64,000 bases of DNA from an uncultured Methanocorpusculum sp. (GTDB lineage Archaea; Halobacteriota; Methanomicrobia; Methanomicrobiales; Methanocorpusculaceae). Where the stretch lies: contig NZ_OY764081.1 in NCBI RefSeq assembly GCF_963667985.1, forward strand, positions 992,001 to 1,056,000, read 5' to 3'. The notes beneath the pieces were generated by a model, which saw only the letters and a program-made list of their open reading frames with translations, was not told the origin of the DNA and did not search any database. Positions 26,719 through 34,996 of this stretch are shown in pieces. A program made the translations under genes and the position numbers. The first letter of the stretch is position 1. Every line of letters begins with the position of its first letter.

Positions 26719-27372
26719 ATGAGAAATATTATTATTGTCGGGATCGTGACCATCGCCGTCATTTTTGCGGCCGGATGTATGGCCCCCGGAGCAACTCCCG
26801 ACCCAATCATTGGAACCTGGAGTGCAGATGAACCCGAACTGTTCAACGATACGGAGTTCACGTATATCTTCAATGCGGACGGGACCGGGAATGCCGTCGA
26901 GACGTATGAAGATCCTGTAGTAACCACTGATGTATACAATCTTACCTGGAAATCGACCGGCAACGGGACCTATGAGGCGGCATTTGCACATCAGCTGATT
27001 TTATCCGAGGATGCGAAGGTCTTTACCATTTTAGGCGACGGATCTGGTGACCAATTCACGGGAGATGGATTTGTCGGCGTCTGGACGAAGGATACGCCTG
27101 AGGAGTTCGACGGCGTGCTCTATGAAGCGAAGTTTGTATTTTATGAAAATACGACCGGGTTGTTTTCCTGGTATTACCAGAATAATGCCACGCTGGAATC
27201 CAGCTATCCACTTGTGTGGTCGGTAGAAAACGGCGTTTACCGTTATTCGTATCCGGATGATGTTTCAACATTCACTCTCGGAACCGGTGGAATCCTTACC
27301 GAGACCTGGGATAACACAACCTATACCTATACCTATACCTATACCTATACCTATACCTATACTCGGGTATAG
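26719..27372 (+). CDS. Putative lipoprotein with Thr-Tyr repeat tail
   Basis: Secreted lipoprotein of 217 aa. The signal peptide is IIIVGIVTIAVIFAAGC with a lipobox cysteine at 20. The mature protein shows a repeated pattern: DPIIGTWSADEPELFNDTEF near 28-47 and FVGVWTKDTPEEFDGVLYEA near 118-137, so it has two related beta-rich halves. The C-terminus ends in seven Thr-Tyr pairs encoded by a DNA hexamer repeat. No close family is recognised. It is followed by a palindromic repeat region. Confidence 0.7.
   Translation: MRNIIIVGIVTIAVIFAAGCMAPGATPDPIIGTWSADEPELFNDTEFTYIFNADGTGNAVETYEDPVVTTDVYNLTWKSTGNGTYEAAFAHQLILSEDAKVFTILGDGSGDQFTGDGFVGVWTKDTPEEFDGVLYEAKFVFYENTTGLFSWYYQNNATLESSYPLVWSVENGVYRYSYPDDVSTFTLGTGGILTETWDNTTYTYTYTYTYTYTYTRV
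27319..27360 (+). repeat. Hexanucleotide microsatellite (ACCTAT)7
   Basis: Seven perfect tandem copies of ACCTAT encode a Thr-Tyr dipeptide repeat at the C-terminus of the lipoprotein. The unit is in frame, so slippage would change tail length without a frameshift. Confidence 0.95.
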
Positions 27373-27498
27373 GAACCACTTTTTTAATAGGAGTTACGCG
27401 GTGCGGTTTTAACCGGAAAAACCGAAGTTCGTATGAGAGGTACTTCGATTTCGTGTACGGCATTCGTTTTGACACAAGAGAAAAACCAACCGCGAACC

Positions 27499-27560
27499 GC
27501 AAATCGGAGATTTGCTCGCAAGTCTATCGACTTGCACAGCTAAGGGAGAGCCTATCGGCT
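27499..27560. repeat. Modular palindromic repeat region B
   Basis: Three short hairpins in a row between the lipoprotein gene and the end of purM: GCAAATC-GGA-GATTTGC (27499-27515), GCAAGTC-TATC-GACTTGC (27518-27535) and AGCC-TATC-GGCT (27549-27560). They are joined by short shared linkers and followed by GGCTCACCCCGC, which recurs in region C. The 207-base gap holds no gene. Confidence 0.78.
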
Positions 27561-27579
27561 CACCCCGCAAAAGAAAAAA

Positions 27580-28575
27580 TTAGTTGATTTCCACGCCCTT
27601 GAGCGTGACTTTGTGTTCTTCGATCACACGACCAACGACTTTTGCCCCTTCGACCATGGAAAGAACGGCCTCCACACTCTCTTTTGGCACGATGAACACA
27701 AAGCCCATACCCATGTTGAATGTACGGTAGAGTTCATTCATCTCGAGATCTCCCTTCTCGGCGATCCATGCTAAAATCTCCGGGACTTCAAGCGGATCTT
27801 CGATTGCAAAACCGTAGCTGGAAATTCTCAGGAAGTTCAGCAGACCTCCGCCGGTAACGTGACACATCCCGTGTACAACGGCTTTGCTGCAGACGTCGAG
27901 GACTTCCGAGTAGATCCGTGTTGGAACGAGCAGAGCCTCGCCGACGGTTCTGCCGGATGGAAGGATCGTCGAATATCCACCGTTTTCTTCAGCAACTTTC
28001 CGTGCAAGCGTATAGCCGTTCGAGTGGACGCCGGTGCTTGCCACGCCGATGATGATATCGCCCGGAGCAACTTTTTCGCCCGTAACGACCTTATCCTTGT
28101 CCTGAACGCCAAGACAGGTTCCTGCAAGATCGAGACCGTTGATCATTCCTTTAAGGGTCGCCGTCTCGCCACCGACAATGTTAAGGTTGGAAAGGCGGGC
28201 CCCTTCGTTAAGACCGACACCGATCTGGATCATCTGTTCGGTATCGATACCTTCCGTTGCAATGTAATCGACGAATGCGATCGGCTCGATGTTCATCACA
28301 TACATGTCGTTCACATTCATTGCCATGCAGTCGATACCGACCGTTGTCCAGTCCTGAAGATCGTCGGCGATCCGCATCTTGGTTCCGACACCGTCAGTAC
28401 ATAGCGAAAGAACTTTGCTGCCGAAATCGATCATACCGGCAAAGTGGCCGACATCGCCGACCATGCCGTGTTCGCCGGTGCGTTTGTAGCTTAACTGATG
28501 GATCAGAGCTTTGACCCCGTCGGCCTCAAGATTGATGTCGACCCCGGCTTCTTTGTACGAATATTTTTTTGTCAT
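27580..28575 (-). CDS. purM: Phosphoribosylformylglycinamidine cyclo-ligase
   Basis: AIR synthetase of 331 aa in purine biosynthesis. It starts MTKKYSYKEAGVDINLEAD and has the ATP-binding glycine pattern GHFAGMIDFGSKVLSLCTDG near 43-62, then MNVNDMYVMNIEPIAFVDY near 86-104 and GGETATLKGM near 136. These are standard PurM features and the length is right. Its ATG overlaps the lysC stop by four bases, so the two are translationally coupled although they belong to different pathways. Confidence 0.94.
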   Translation of the reverse strand: MTKKYSYKEAGVDINLEADGVKALIHQLSYKRTGEHGMVGDVGHFAGMIDFGSKVLSLCTDGVGTKMRIADDLQDWTTVGIDCMAMNVNDMYVMNIEPIAFVDYIATEGIDTEQMIQIGVGLNEGARLSNLNIVGGETATLKGMINGLDLAGTCLGVQDKDKVVTGEKVAPGDIIIGVASTGVHSNGYTLARKVAEENGGYSTILPSGRTVGEALLVPTRIYSEVLDVCSKAVVHGMCHVTGGGLLNFLRISSYGFAIEDPLEVPEILAWIAEKGDLEMNELYRTFNMGMGFVFIVPKESVEAVLSMVEGAKVVGRVIEEHKVTLKGVEIN

Positions 28576-29963
28576 GCTTCCTCCTTGTCGAGATCATACT
28601 CCTCGTGGATGGCTCTTACGGCACGAACGCCGTCTGATTCCTTCACCACGAACGAAACGTTCACTTCCGAACCCTGCGAAATCATCATCACATTGATTTT
28701 TGCAAGACCAAGGCCGTGGAAAATCCGGTAAAGGGTGCCGGGAGTGCCTGCCATTCCGGCACCGACGACCGAAACCACATTCACATCCTTGGCAAATGTG
28801 TACTCACGGATCAGACCTTTTTCTTTGATCCTGATCAGGGCTTTGTTTGCAGCATTCACCTGTTCTTCGGTGATGATCAGCGAGATGTTCATCTCGGACG
28901 AACCCTGGCTGATGAGCATAACGTTCACGCCGGCCTGAGCAAGCGAGGCAAAGATATCGCCTGCAACACCCGGCTTTCCGGTGGCAAATCCGCTGATGCT
29001 GATCATGCAGCTGTTTTTAATCAGCGAGACGGCTTTGACAATGCGTTTGTCGGCATGGCTTTCTTTGATGACGACGGTTCCCGGGTGGGTCGGGTTAAAG
29101 GTGTTCTTGACATAGACCGGGATGTTCTTCTCCATTGCCGGGAGAAGAGCACGGGGATGGATTACTTTCGCACCAAAGGAGGACATCTCCATCATTTCCA
29201 GGAAGGAAAGCGAATCGATGACACGTGCTTCGGGGATCATTCTGGGGTCTGTCGTCATAACGCCATCCACATCGGTCCAGATGATGATCTCTTCGGCATC
29301 GATGCCGGCGCCGATGATCGCTCCGGAGTAATCAGAACCGCTGCGTCCGAGCGTGGTTACCGCTCCTTCGCCGGAACATCCGGCAAATCCCTGAATAACC
29401 GGGACCTGGGCCCCAAGCTTCGAGCCGATCCGCTCCATGATCCTTGGATAACTTTCCGGCAGAGCGGTGGCCCCTCCGTGAACGCCGTCAGTGAGAATCC
29501 CTGCATCGCACCCGCTTATCTGAAAAGACGGGATGCCTGCCTGCCGAAGCGCCACCGAGACGATCGGGGCAGAGAGTTTTTCACCAAAGGAGATTATGTA
29601 ATCACGGGAACGGGGGGTGAGTTCTCTGAGGTGATTAACGGCGATGAGGATATTTCTGAGCCGCTCGAGGCGTATGTTTATGTGAGCGGTGACGTCTTCG
29701 ACATAATCCGGTGCAACAATCCGAAGGGCCGTTAAATGCCGGTCCCTGAGATTGTCAATGAAATTATCCAGATTCTTCTTGTCAGTACAGCTGACAATCC
29801 CTTCAGCCTCCGTGATTATCTGGTCGGTGACCTTCGTCATTGCTGAAACGACGACGGCTATTTCATTACCTTCCTCACGGGATTTTTTGATGAGATCAAC
29901 GACTTTCGCGATACAGTCTGCATCGCCAACCGAAGTTCCACCGAATTTCATTACGAGACGCAT
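28572..29963 (-). CDS. lysC: Aspartokinase
   Basis: First enzyme of the aspartate amino-acid family, 463 aa. The N-terminal kinase domain starts VMKFGGTSVGDADCIAKV and includes TTLGRSGSDYSGAIIGA near 207-223 and WTDVDGVMTTDPR near 234-246. Two C-terminal ACT regulatory domains follow (about 315-463: ISISGFATGKPGVAG and VVSVVGAGMAGTPGT), so feedback control by an amino acid end product is likely. It is followed directly by purM. Confidence 0.94.
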   Translation of the reverse strand: MRLVMKFGGTSVGDADCIAKVVDLIKKSREEGNEIAVVVSAMTKVTDQIITEAEGIVSCTDKKNLDNFIDNLRDRHLTALRIVAPDYVEDVTAHINIRLERLRNILIAVNHLRELTPRSRDYIISFGEKLSAPIVSVALRQAGIPSFQISGCDAGILTDGVHGGATALPESYPRIMERIGSKLGAQVPVIQGFAGCSGEGAVTTLGRSGSDYSGAIIGAGIDAEEIIIWTDVDGVMTTDPRMIPEARVIDSLSFLEMMEMSSFGAKVIHPRALLPAMEKNIPVYVKNTFNPTHPGTVVIKESHADKRIVKAVSLIKNSCMISISGFATGKPGVAGDIFASLAQAGVNVMLISQGSSEMNISLIITEEQVNAANKALIRIKEKGLIREYTFAKDVNVVSVVGAGMAGTPGTLYRIFHGLGLAKINVMMISQGSEVNVSFVVKESDGVRAVRAIHEEYDLDKEEA

Positions 29964-30072
29964 CTTATTGGTAACACCTTTGGGTAGTTATGTAGATTAT
30001 GGGTCGTGTCAAGAGATATACTCTGCGGGATGGGGAACAAAGGATATCAATTATTCGGACCAACACTCCTTC

Positions 30073-30357
30073 ATGAAGAAAATGCGAATCGTCGGTATAG
30101 CCCTCCTCGCCTTAATCCTGCTGACGTTTTCGGCAGGCTGCACGGCACAGACGGATGAGCCGTCTTCGTATACCGACAAGGATGGAAATATTTTCACGGG
30201 CGATGAGACTGCAGGCTCCGTCCAATTCATTGACGGATCGAAAACCGAGTGGTTCACCGACAACGACGGAAATATCAGATATACGGCAACAGAACCCGAC
30301 GGGACCGTGATAAAATATTACACGACGCCGAACGGCGAGACGATTCTGGAAGCATAA
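30073..30357 (+). CDS. Small putative lipoprotein
   Basis: Lipoprotein of 94 aa. The signal peptide is MRIVGIALLALILLTFSAGC with the lipobox cysteine near residue 23. The rest is a short secreted part with repeated short beta motifs (YTDKDGNIFTGDETAG, WFTDNDGNIRYTATEPDGT). DGN repeats recall calcium-binding or extracellular beta proteins, but no family is certain. I start at ATG 30073, since a longer reading overlaps the lysC gene and is unrelated. Confidence 0.6.
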   Translation: MKKMRIVGIALLALILLTFSAGCTAQTDEPSSYTDKDGNIFTGDETAGSVQFIDGSKTEWFTDNDGNIRYTATEPDGTVIKYYTTPNGETILEA

Positions 30358-30418
30358 CCTTCCTTTTCCCCTGCTTTTATCCCCTCCCTCTTCCAATACA
30401 TATAATTAAGGATTCGAA

Positions 30419-32047
30419 ATGGGCATCGAAAACACAAAAGACTGTCACGTACTTGTCATAGGTTCGGGCGGCGCTGGAATACGTGCCGCCGTTGAGGCGG
30501 AAACGTTTGGCGAGACGATCATTGTCTCGAAAACGATCACCGGCAAAGGCGGGTGTACCGTCATGGCAGAAGGCGGATTCAATGCTGTGTTGAATGAAGA
30601 AGATTCGATACAGACCCATTTCGAGGATACGATGAAGGGCGGGGCGTTTCTCAACGATGAATTGCTCGTGCAGACGCTCGCAAGCGAAGCCCCGAACAGG
30701 ATCCGGGATCTGTTCTCTTGGGGAGCCGTCTTCGATCTGAAAGAAGACAATACGATAGCTCAGAGACCGTTCGGCGGTCAGCGGTGTGCCCGGACATGTT
30801 ATGCAGGCGACCACACCGGTCATGAATTGGTGATGACCCTTTTAGAAAAACTCCGGGGTTCATCAGTCGAGATCGAAAACGAAGTGACGGTCCTTGACCT
30901 TCTTTCCATCGACGGAAAAGTAAACGGGGCGATAACTTGTGACCGCGAAGGAGAACTCGGAGTTATTACAGCTGATGCGGTGATTCTTGCAACCGGCGGG
31001 GCCGGTCAGGTGTATGATACAACGACCAACTCGACGGCCGGGACCGGGGACGGATACGCCCTTGGATACCGGGCCGGAGCACAGCTCATCGATATGGAGC
31101 AGGTCCAGTTTCACCCGACCGGAGCCGTGACTCCTAACGACTCACGCGGAAGGCTGATCACCGAAGCGGTCAGAGGGGAGGGAGGCATCCTGAAAAACGC
31201 ACTCGGCGAACGGTTCATGACGAAATACGATCCGGCACGTATGGAGCTTTCCACCAGGGATGTCGTGGCAAGAGGGATTGCCACCGAAGTTCTCGAAGGA
31301 CGGGGCACCCCCCACGGAGGTGTATGGCTGGATGTGAGTCATCTTTCGCGTGAACAGATCGAAACCCGCCTTCCGATCATGCTGAATCAGTTCCTGCAGT
31401 TCGGCGTGGATATCAGAAACGAACCAATGGAGGTCGCACCGACCGCTCATCACTTCATGGGCGGGATACAGATCACGACTGAGGCAAAAACAACGGTGTC
31501 CCATCTTTATGTAGCCGGAGAAGTAACCGGTGGGGTCCATGGAGGAAACCGGCTTGGAGGAAATGCCCTTGCCGATACGCAGGTATTTGGTAGAAGAGCA
31601 GGAATCTCGGCAGGTAAAACCGAACGGACGATACGAAAAATCGACATGGATCAGATCACGGCCGCTGAAAACAAACTGGAATCCTATTATAAAGGCACGG
31701 CGAGATCCGCCGATATCAGGCGGGCCATGAAGATGATGATGTGGAACAATGTCGGGATCTACCGAAACGAACTCGACCTGAAAGTTGCCGAGCGGGAGAT
31801 CAAAAAACTGCAGAACACACCCCTGAAAATCGCTTCGCCCCGTGAACTCTCCGATGCCGTGATCACAGAAAATATGCTGCTTGTCGCACAGCTCGTTATC
31901 GAGGGAGCTCTTCTGAGAAGAGAGTCGAGAGGGGCTCACACCAGAACCGATGTGAAGCAGAGCTGGACGAACGAGACATCGCCGTTTGGCCACACCTTCT
32001 TTGTCAATGGCAAATCTGGCATCGAGATTCTGGAGGACAGATTATGA
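30419..32047 (+). CDS. tfrA: Thiol:fumarate reductase subunit A (FAD flavoprotein)
   Basis: Catalytic flavoprotein of 542 aa that, with TfrB, reduces fumarate to succinate using coenzyme M and coenzyme B thiols. The FAD-binding start is HVLVIGSGGAGIRAAVEAE near 9-27, and the covalent-flavin/substrate region reads GQRCARTCYAGDHTGHELV near 120-138. The FrdA-type active site shows HPTGAVTP near 232 and TAHHFMGGIQI near 342. The gene overlaps tfrB by four bases. In methanogens this gives an anabolic fumarate reductase in the cytoplasm without a membrane anchor. Confidence 0.93.
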   Translation: MGIENTKDCHVLVIGSGGAGIRAAVEAETFGETIIVSKTITGKGGCTVMAEGGFNAVLNEEDSIQTHFEDTMKGGAFLNDELLVQTLASEAPNRIRDLFSWGAVFDLKEDNTIAQRPFGGQRCARTCYAGDHTGHELVMTLLEKLRGSSVEIENEVTVLDLLSIDGKVNGAITCDREGELGVITADAVILATGGAGQVYDTTTNSTAGTGDGYALGYRAGAQLIDMEQVQFHPTGAVTPNDSRGRLITEAVRGEGGILKNALGERFMTKYDPARMELSTRDVVARGIATEVLEGRGTPHGGVWLDVSHLSREQIETRLPIMLNQFLQFGVDIRNEPMEVAPTAHHFMGGIQITTEAKTTVSHLYVAGEVTGGVHGGNRLGGNALADTQVFGRRAGISAGKTERTIRKIDMDQITAAENKLESYYKGTARSADIRRAMKMMMWNNVGIYRNELDLKVAEREIKKLQNTPLKIASPRELSDAVITENMLLVAQLVIEGALLRRESRGAHTRTDVKQSWTNETSPFGHTFFVNGKSGIEILEDRL

Positions 32048-33480
32048 AAGTAACCATCTCCCGTTTCGATCCGGCAGCAGGCGTTCCTCCAAAATTTGTT
32101 GACTATGATGTGAGCGTTAAAGATTCGGCACGAGTACTCAATGTTTTGGATGCAGTCCGCGATACGATCGACCCGGAGTTTGCCTACCGACACTGCTGCC
32201 GGGGCGGGCAGTGTGGTTCATGTGCAGTCCGCGTGAACGGAGAACCGGTTCTTGCCTGTATGCAGGAGGCAAAGGAAGGAGACGTCATCGAACCCCTCGA
32301 ACTGCCGAGGATCAGAGATCTCGTTACCGATATTGCCCCGGTAATGGCCCAGATCGCCTGGATGAACAGCGGATGTGACTGCACGCCGGTCACGCAGAAG
32401 GAGATTGAGGAGATGAAACCCTTGAGGGAATGCATCGAGTGCTACTCCTGCATCTCCTCATGTCCGGCGATCTCGGCCTCGGATTACAAGGGTCCGACAA
32501 TCATGCGTCAGGAGCAAAGACTTAACCTCGACCCCCGGGACAAAGCGGACCGGATCCTCGAAGCGATCGACAAGGGTCTTTTTTCCTGCACGACCTGCCA
32601 TAAATGCGTCGAGGTCTGCCCAAAAGAGATCGAGACGCCAAGAAAGGCTATCGAAAAACTCCGGGCAGAAGCGGCGAGAAGAGGGCTTTCCCTTCCGGCA
32701 CACAAAGCCCTTGCTTCTCTTATAGAGAAAACCGGCCGGTCGATCGAGCGAAAGGAACCAACCTTCCTTGAACGGGTGCCGGATGTTATCGAGCCCGAAG
32801 GCGAGGTCAGAGCAACAGTCGGATTTTTCGTTGGATGTATGTTCAACGGACGAGTCATTCAGCCGGCCTTGGATGCGATGGAGGTTCTCAGGAAAAACGG
32901 GATCAGGATTATCATTCCAAAGGATCAGGTCTGCTGCGGATCTCCGCTGATCAGAACCGGCCTTTGCGGGTTCATCCCGGAACTGCAGAAACGAAACATC
33001 GATGCTTTTGTGAAAGCAGGCGTGGACACGGTTCTGACGATCTGTGCAGGCTGCGGGTCAACGCTGAAAAACGATTACGACACCCCATTCAGAGTGGTAG
33101 ACATTACGGAATTCCTCTGCGAACTGGGATTCAAAATCCCGGAAAAAGTGGAAGGCACCTACACGTATCATGATCCGTGTCATCTCCTTAGAGGGCAGGG
33201 CATCTCGGAACAACCCAGAATCCTCCTGAACTCGGTCGCCGAACGATTTGTAGAAATGCCGGCAAGATGCTGCGGAGCAGGCGGCGGTGTGAAGTCGGGA
33301 CTCCCGGAAGAAGCGGCAAAAATCGGAGCGGTTCGTGCCGAGATGGTAAAAGAAACCGGGGCCGATTACATTGTAACGGTCTGTCCGTTCTGCGAGTTCC
33401 ATCTTCATCAGGTGACCGGACTGCCGGTAAAAAATATCGCGAGCCTGATGCTGGAAGGCTACCGCAAACAAGAAAAATAA
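32044..33480 (+). CDS. tfrB: Thiol:fumarate reductase subunit B (iron-sulfur and HdrD-like)
   Basis: Electron-transfer subunit of 478 aa. A plant-type [2Fe-2S] site is formed by HCCRGGQCGSCAVRV and LAC near 56-78. Two [4Fe-4S] ferredoxin sites follow (CIECYSCISSCP near 130 and CTTCHKCVEVCP near 184). The C-terminal half has the two CCG domains of heterodisulfide reductase subunit D/B (CCGSPLIRTG near 299 and CCGAGGGVKSG near 410), where the thiols CoM-SH and CoB-SH are oxidised. This SdhB-HdrD fusion is diagnostic for Tfr. It converges with pycA, 13 bases apart. Confidence 0.94.
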   Translation: MKVTISRFDPAAGVPPKFVDYDVSVKDSARVLNVLDAVRDTIDPEFAYRHCCRGGQCGSCAVRVNGEPVLACMQEAKEGDVIEPLELPRIRDLVTDIAPVMAQIAWMNSGCDCTPVTQKEIEEMKPLRECIECYSCISSCPAISASDYKGPTIMRQEQRLNLDPRDKADRILEAIDKGLFSCTTCHKCVEVCPKEIETPRKAIEKLRAEAARRGLSLPAHKALASLIEKTGRSIERKEPTFLERVPDVIEPEGEVRATVGFFVGCMFNGRVIQPALDAMEVLRKNGIRIIIPKDQVCCGSPLIRTGLCGFIPELQKRNIDAFVKAGVDTVLTICAGCGSTLKNDYDTPFRVVDITEFLCELGFKIPEKVEGTYTYHDPCHLLRGQGISEQPRILLNSVAERFVEMPARCCGAGGGVKSGLPEEAAKIGAVRAEMVKETGADYIVTVCPFCEFHLHQVTGLPVKNIASLMLEGYRKQEK

Positions 33481-33493
33481 AAATAAAAATAAA

Positions 33494-34996
33494 TTATTCT
33501 TTTTTCTGGCCGTTTTTAGCTGCAAGAGCACTCATATAGGCACTGACTGCCGCAGTAACCGCGATGGTTTTCTCTTTTCCCTGACGGAGCGAATCCCCAA
33601 GCTGATTCATCCGGGTCTCGCTCTCGCGCATATATCTTGTGAGAGACTGGGTGATCGTCGGATCCTGCAGGAAATGCGTGTGGGTGTTTCCTGCGATGAA
33701 CTCTGGATTGTTCATGACGGCGTAATGGAGAGGGAGGGTCGTTTTTACGCCGATGATGACGTATTCGGTGAGGGCACGGCGCATTCTCGCGACAGTCTCT
33801 TCACGGGTCATTGCCCGTGTACAGAGTTTTGCGATCATCGAGTCATACAGAGGCGGGATCGAGTATCCTGCATGGATGCAGCTGTCGATCCTGATGCCCG
33901 GACCTCCCGGAGACCGGTAGCGGGTTATTTTGCCAGCATCAGCCTGGAAGTTGTTCATCGGATCCTCGGCATTCACCCGGCACTCGATCGCATGCCCACG
34001 GCAGGTGATCTGATCCTGCGCATACGGTAGAGGTTCGCCGGTTGCGACCTGAATCTGCATTCTTACCATATCCAGTCCAGTGATCAGCTCGGTCACGGTG
34101 TGTTCGACCTGCAGACGGGTGTTCATCTCCATGAAGTAATAATTTCCCGAATCATACAGGAACTCGACGGTCCCGGTATTTTCATAATTGCAGGTTTTCG
34201 CAACCGTCATCGCAGACTGGGTCATTCGTTCGCGGAGTTCATCGGTCATGATAGGGCACGGCGCTTCTTCGATGAGTTTCTGGTGACGTCTCTGGATCGA
34301 ACACTCACGTTCGTACATGTGGATCACATCGCCCTTTGAGTCTGCGAAGACCTGAACCTCGATGTGTCTGGGTTTTGCCAGATACTTTTCGATGAAAACC
34401 GTGGAGTCGCCGAATGCCGAAGCAGCTGTCCTGCTGGATTTTGCGATCGCTTCGTCGAGTTCGGCTTCGTTGTTGACGATCGTCATACCAATACCCCCTC
34501 CCCCGGCGGACGCTTTGACAATAACCGGGTAACCGATCGATTCGGCAAATGCTTTGGCCTCATCTTGGTCGGTGCTCTGGGTCCAGGGAAGAACCGGGAC
34601 CCCGGCATCATGCATCGCCTGCTTGGAGTCGAGTTTGGATCCCATCATTTTGATGGTCGCTTCCGACGGGCCGATAAACGTGAATCCGGCTTTTTTTACT
34701 GCTGCGGAAAATGCTGCTTTCTCTGCAAGAAATCCGTATCCCGGATGGATCGCGTCGGCGCCGGCCATCTCGGCAACCTCGAGGATCCGGTCCATATTCA
34801 GGTAGCTTTTCGTTGGGTGGGCGGCACCGATGAGAAAAGCCTCGTCGGCATACTTCACGTGTAATGCATTCGCATCGGCTTCCGAGTAAACGGCGACCGT
34901 TTCGATACCCATTTCGCGGCATGCACGCATAACGCGAATGGCGATCTCGCCACGGTTGGCAACCAATACTTTGTCAAAGTATTCGTTTTTACTCAT
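33494..34996 (-). CDS. pycA: Pyruvate carboxylase subunit A (biotin carboxylase)
   Basis: Biotin carboxylase subunit of 500 aa for making oxaloacetate from pyruvate. The N-terminus VLVANRGEIAIRVMRACREM, the ATP-grasp loop KASAGGGGIGMT near 161-172, and EMNTRLQVEHTVTELI near 286-301 are standard. The C-terminal 40 residues extend beyond the usual end. It overlaps pycB by four bases and follows it. It is the partner of the biotin-carrying PycB, and birA/bioY genes lie 4-5 kb away on the same strand. Confidence 0.95.
   Translation of the reverse strand: MSKNEYFDKVLVANRGEIAIRVMRACREMGIETVAVYSEADANALHVKYADEAFLIGAAHPTKSYLNMDRILEVAEMAGADAIHPGYGFLAEKAAFSAAVKKAGFTFIGPSEATIKMMGSKLDSKQAMHDAGVPVLPWTQSTDQDEAKAFAESIGYPVIVKASAGGGGIGMTIVNNEAELDEAIAKSSRTAASAFGDSTVFIEKYLAKPRHIEVQVFADSKGDVIHMYERECSIQRRHQKLIEEAPCPIMTDELRERMTQSAMTVAKTCNYENTGTVEFLYDSGNYYFMEMNTRLQVEHTVTELITGLDMVRMQIQVATGEPLPYAQDQITCRGHAIECRVNAEDPMNNFQADAGKITRYRSPGGPGIRIDSCIHAGYSIPPLYDSMIAKLCTRAMTREETVARMRRALTEYVIIGVKTTLPLHYAVMNNPEFIAGNTHTHFLQDPTITQSLTRYMRESETRMNQLGDSLRQGKEKTIAVTAAVSAYMSALAAKNGQKKE

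Noticed and set aside
27319..27360. Phase-variable frameshifting by the hexamer repeat
   Set aside because: The unit is six bases, so changes of copy number keep the frame; only tail length can vary.
28716..29735. A 339-codon plus-strand frame opposite lysC
   Set aside because: Shadow of aspartokinase; no supporting feature.
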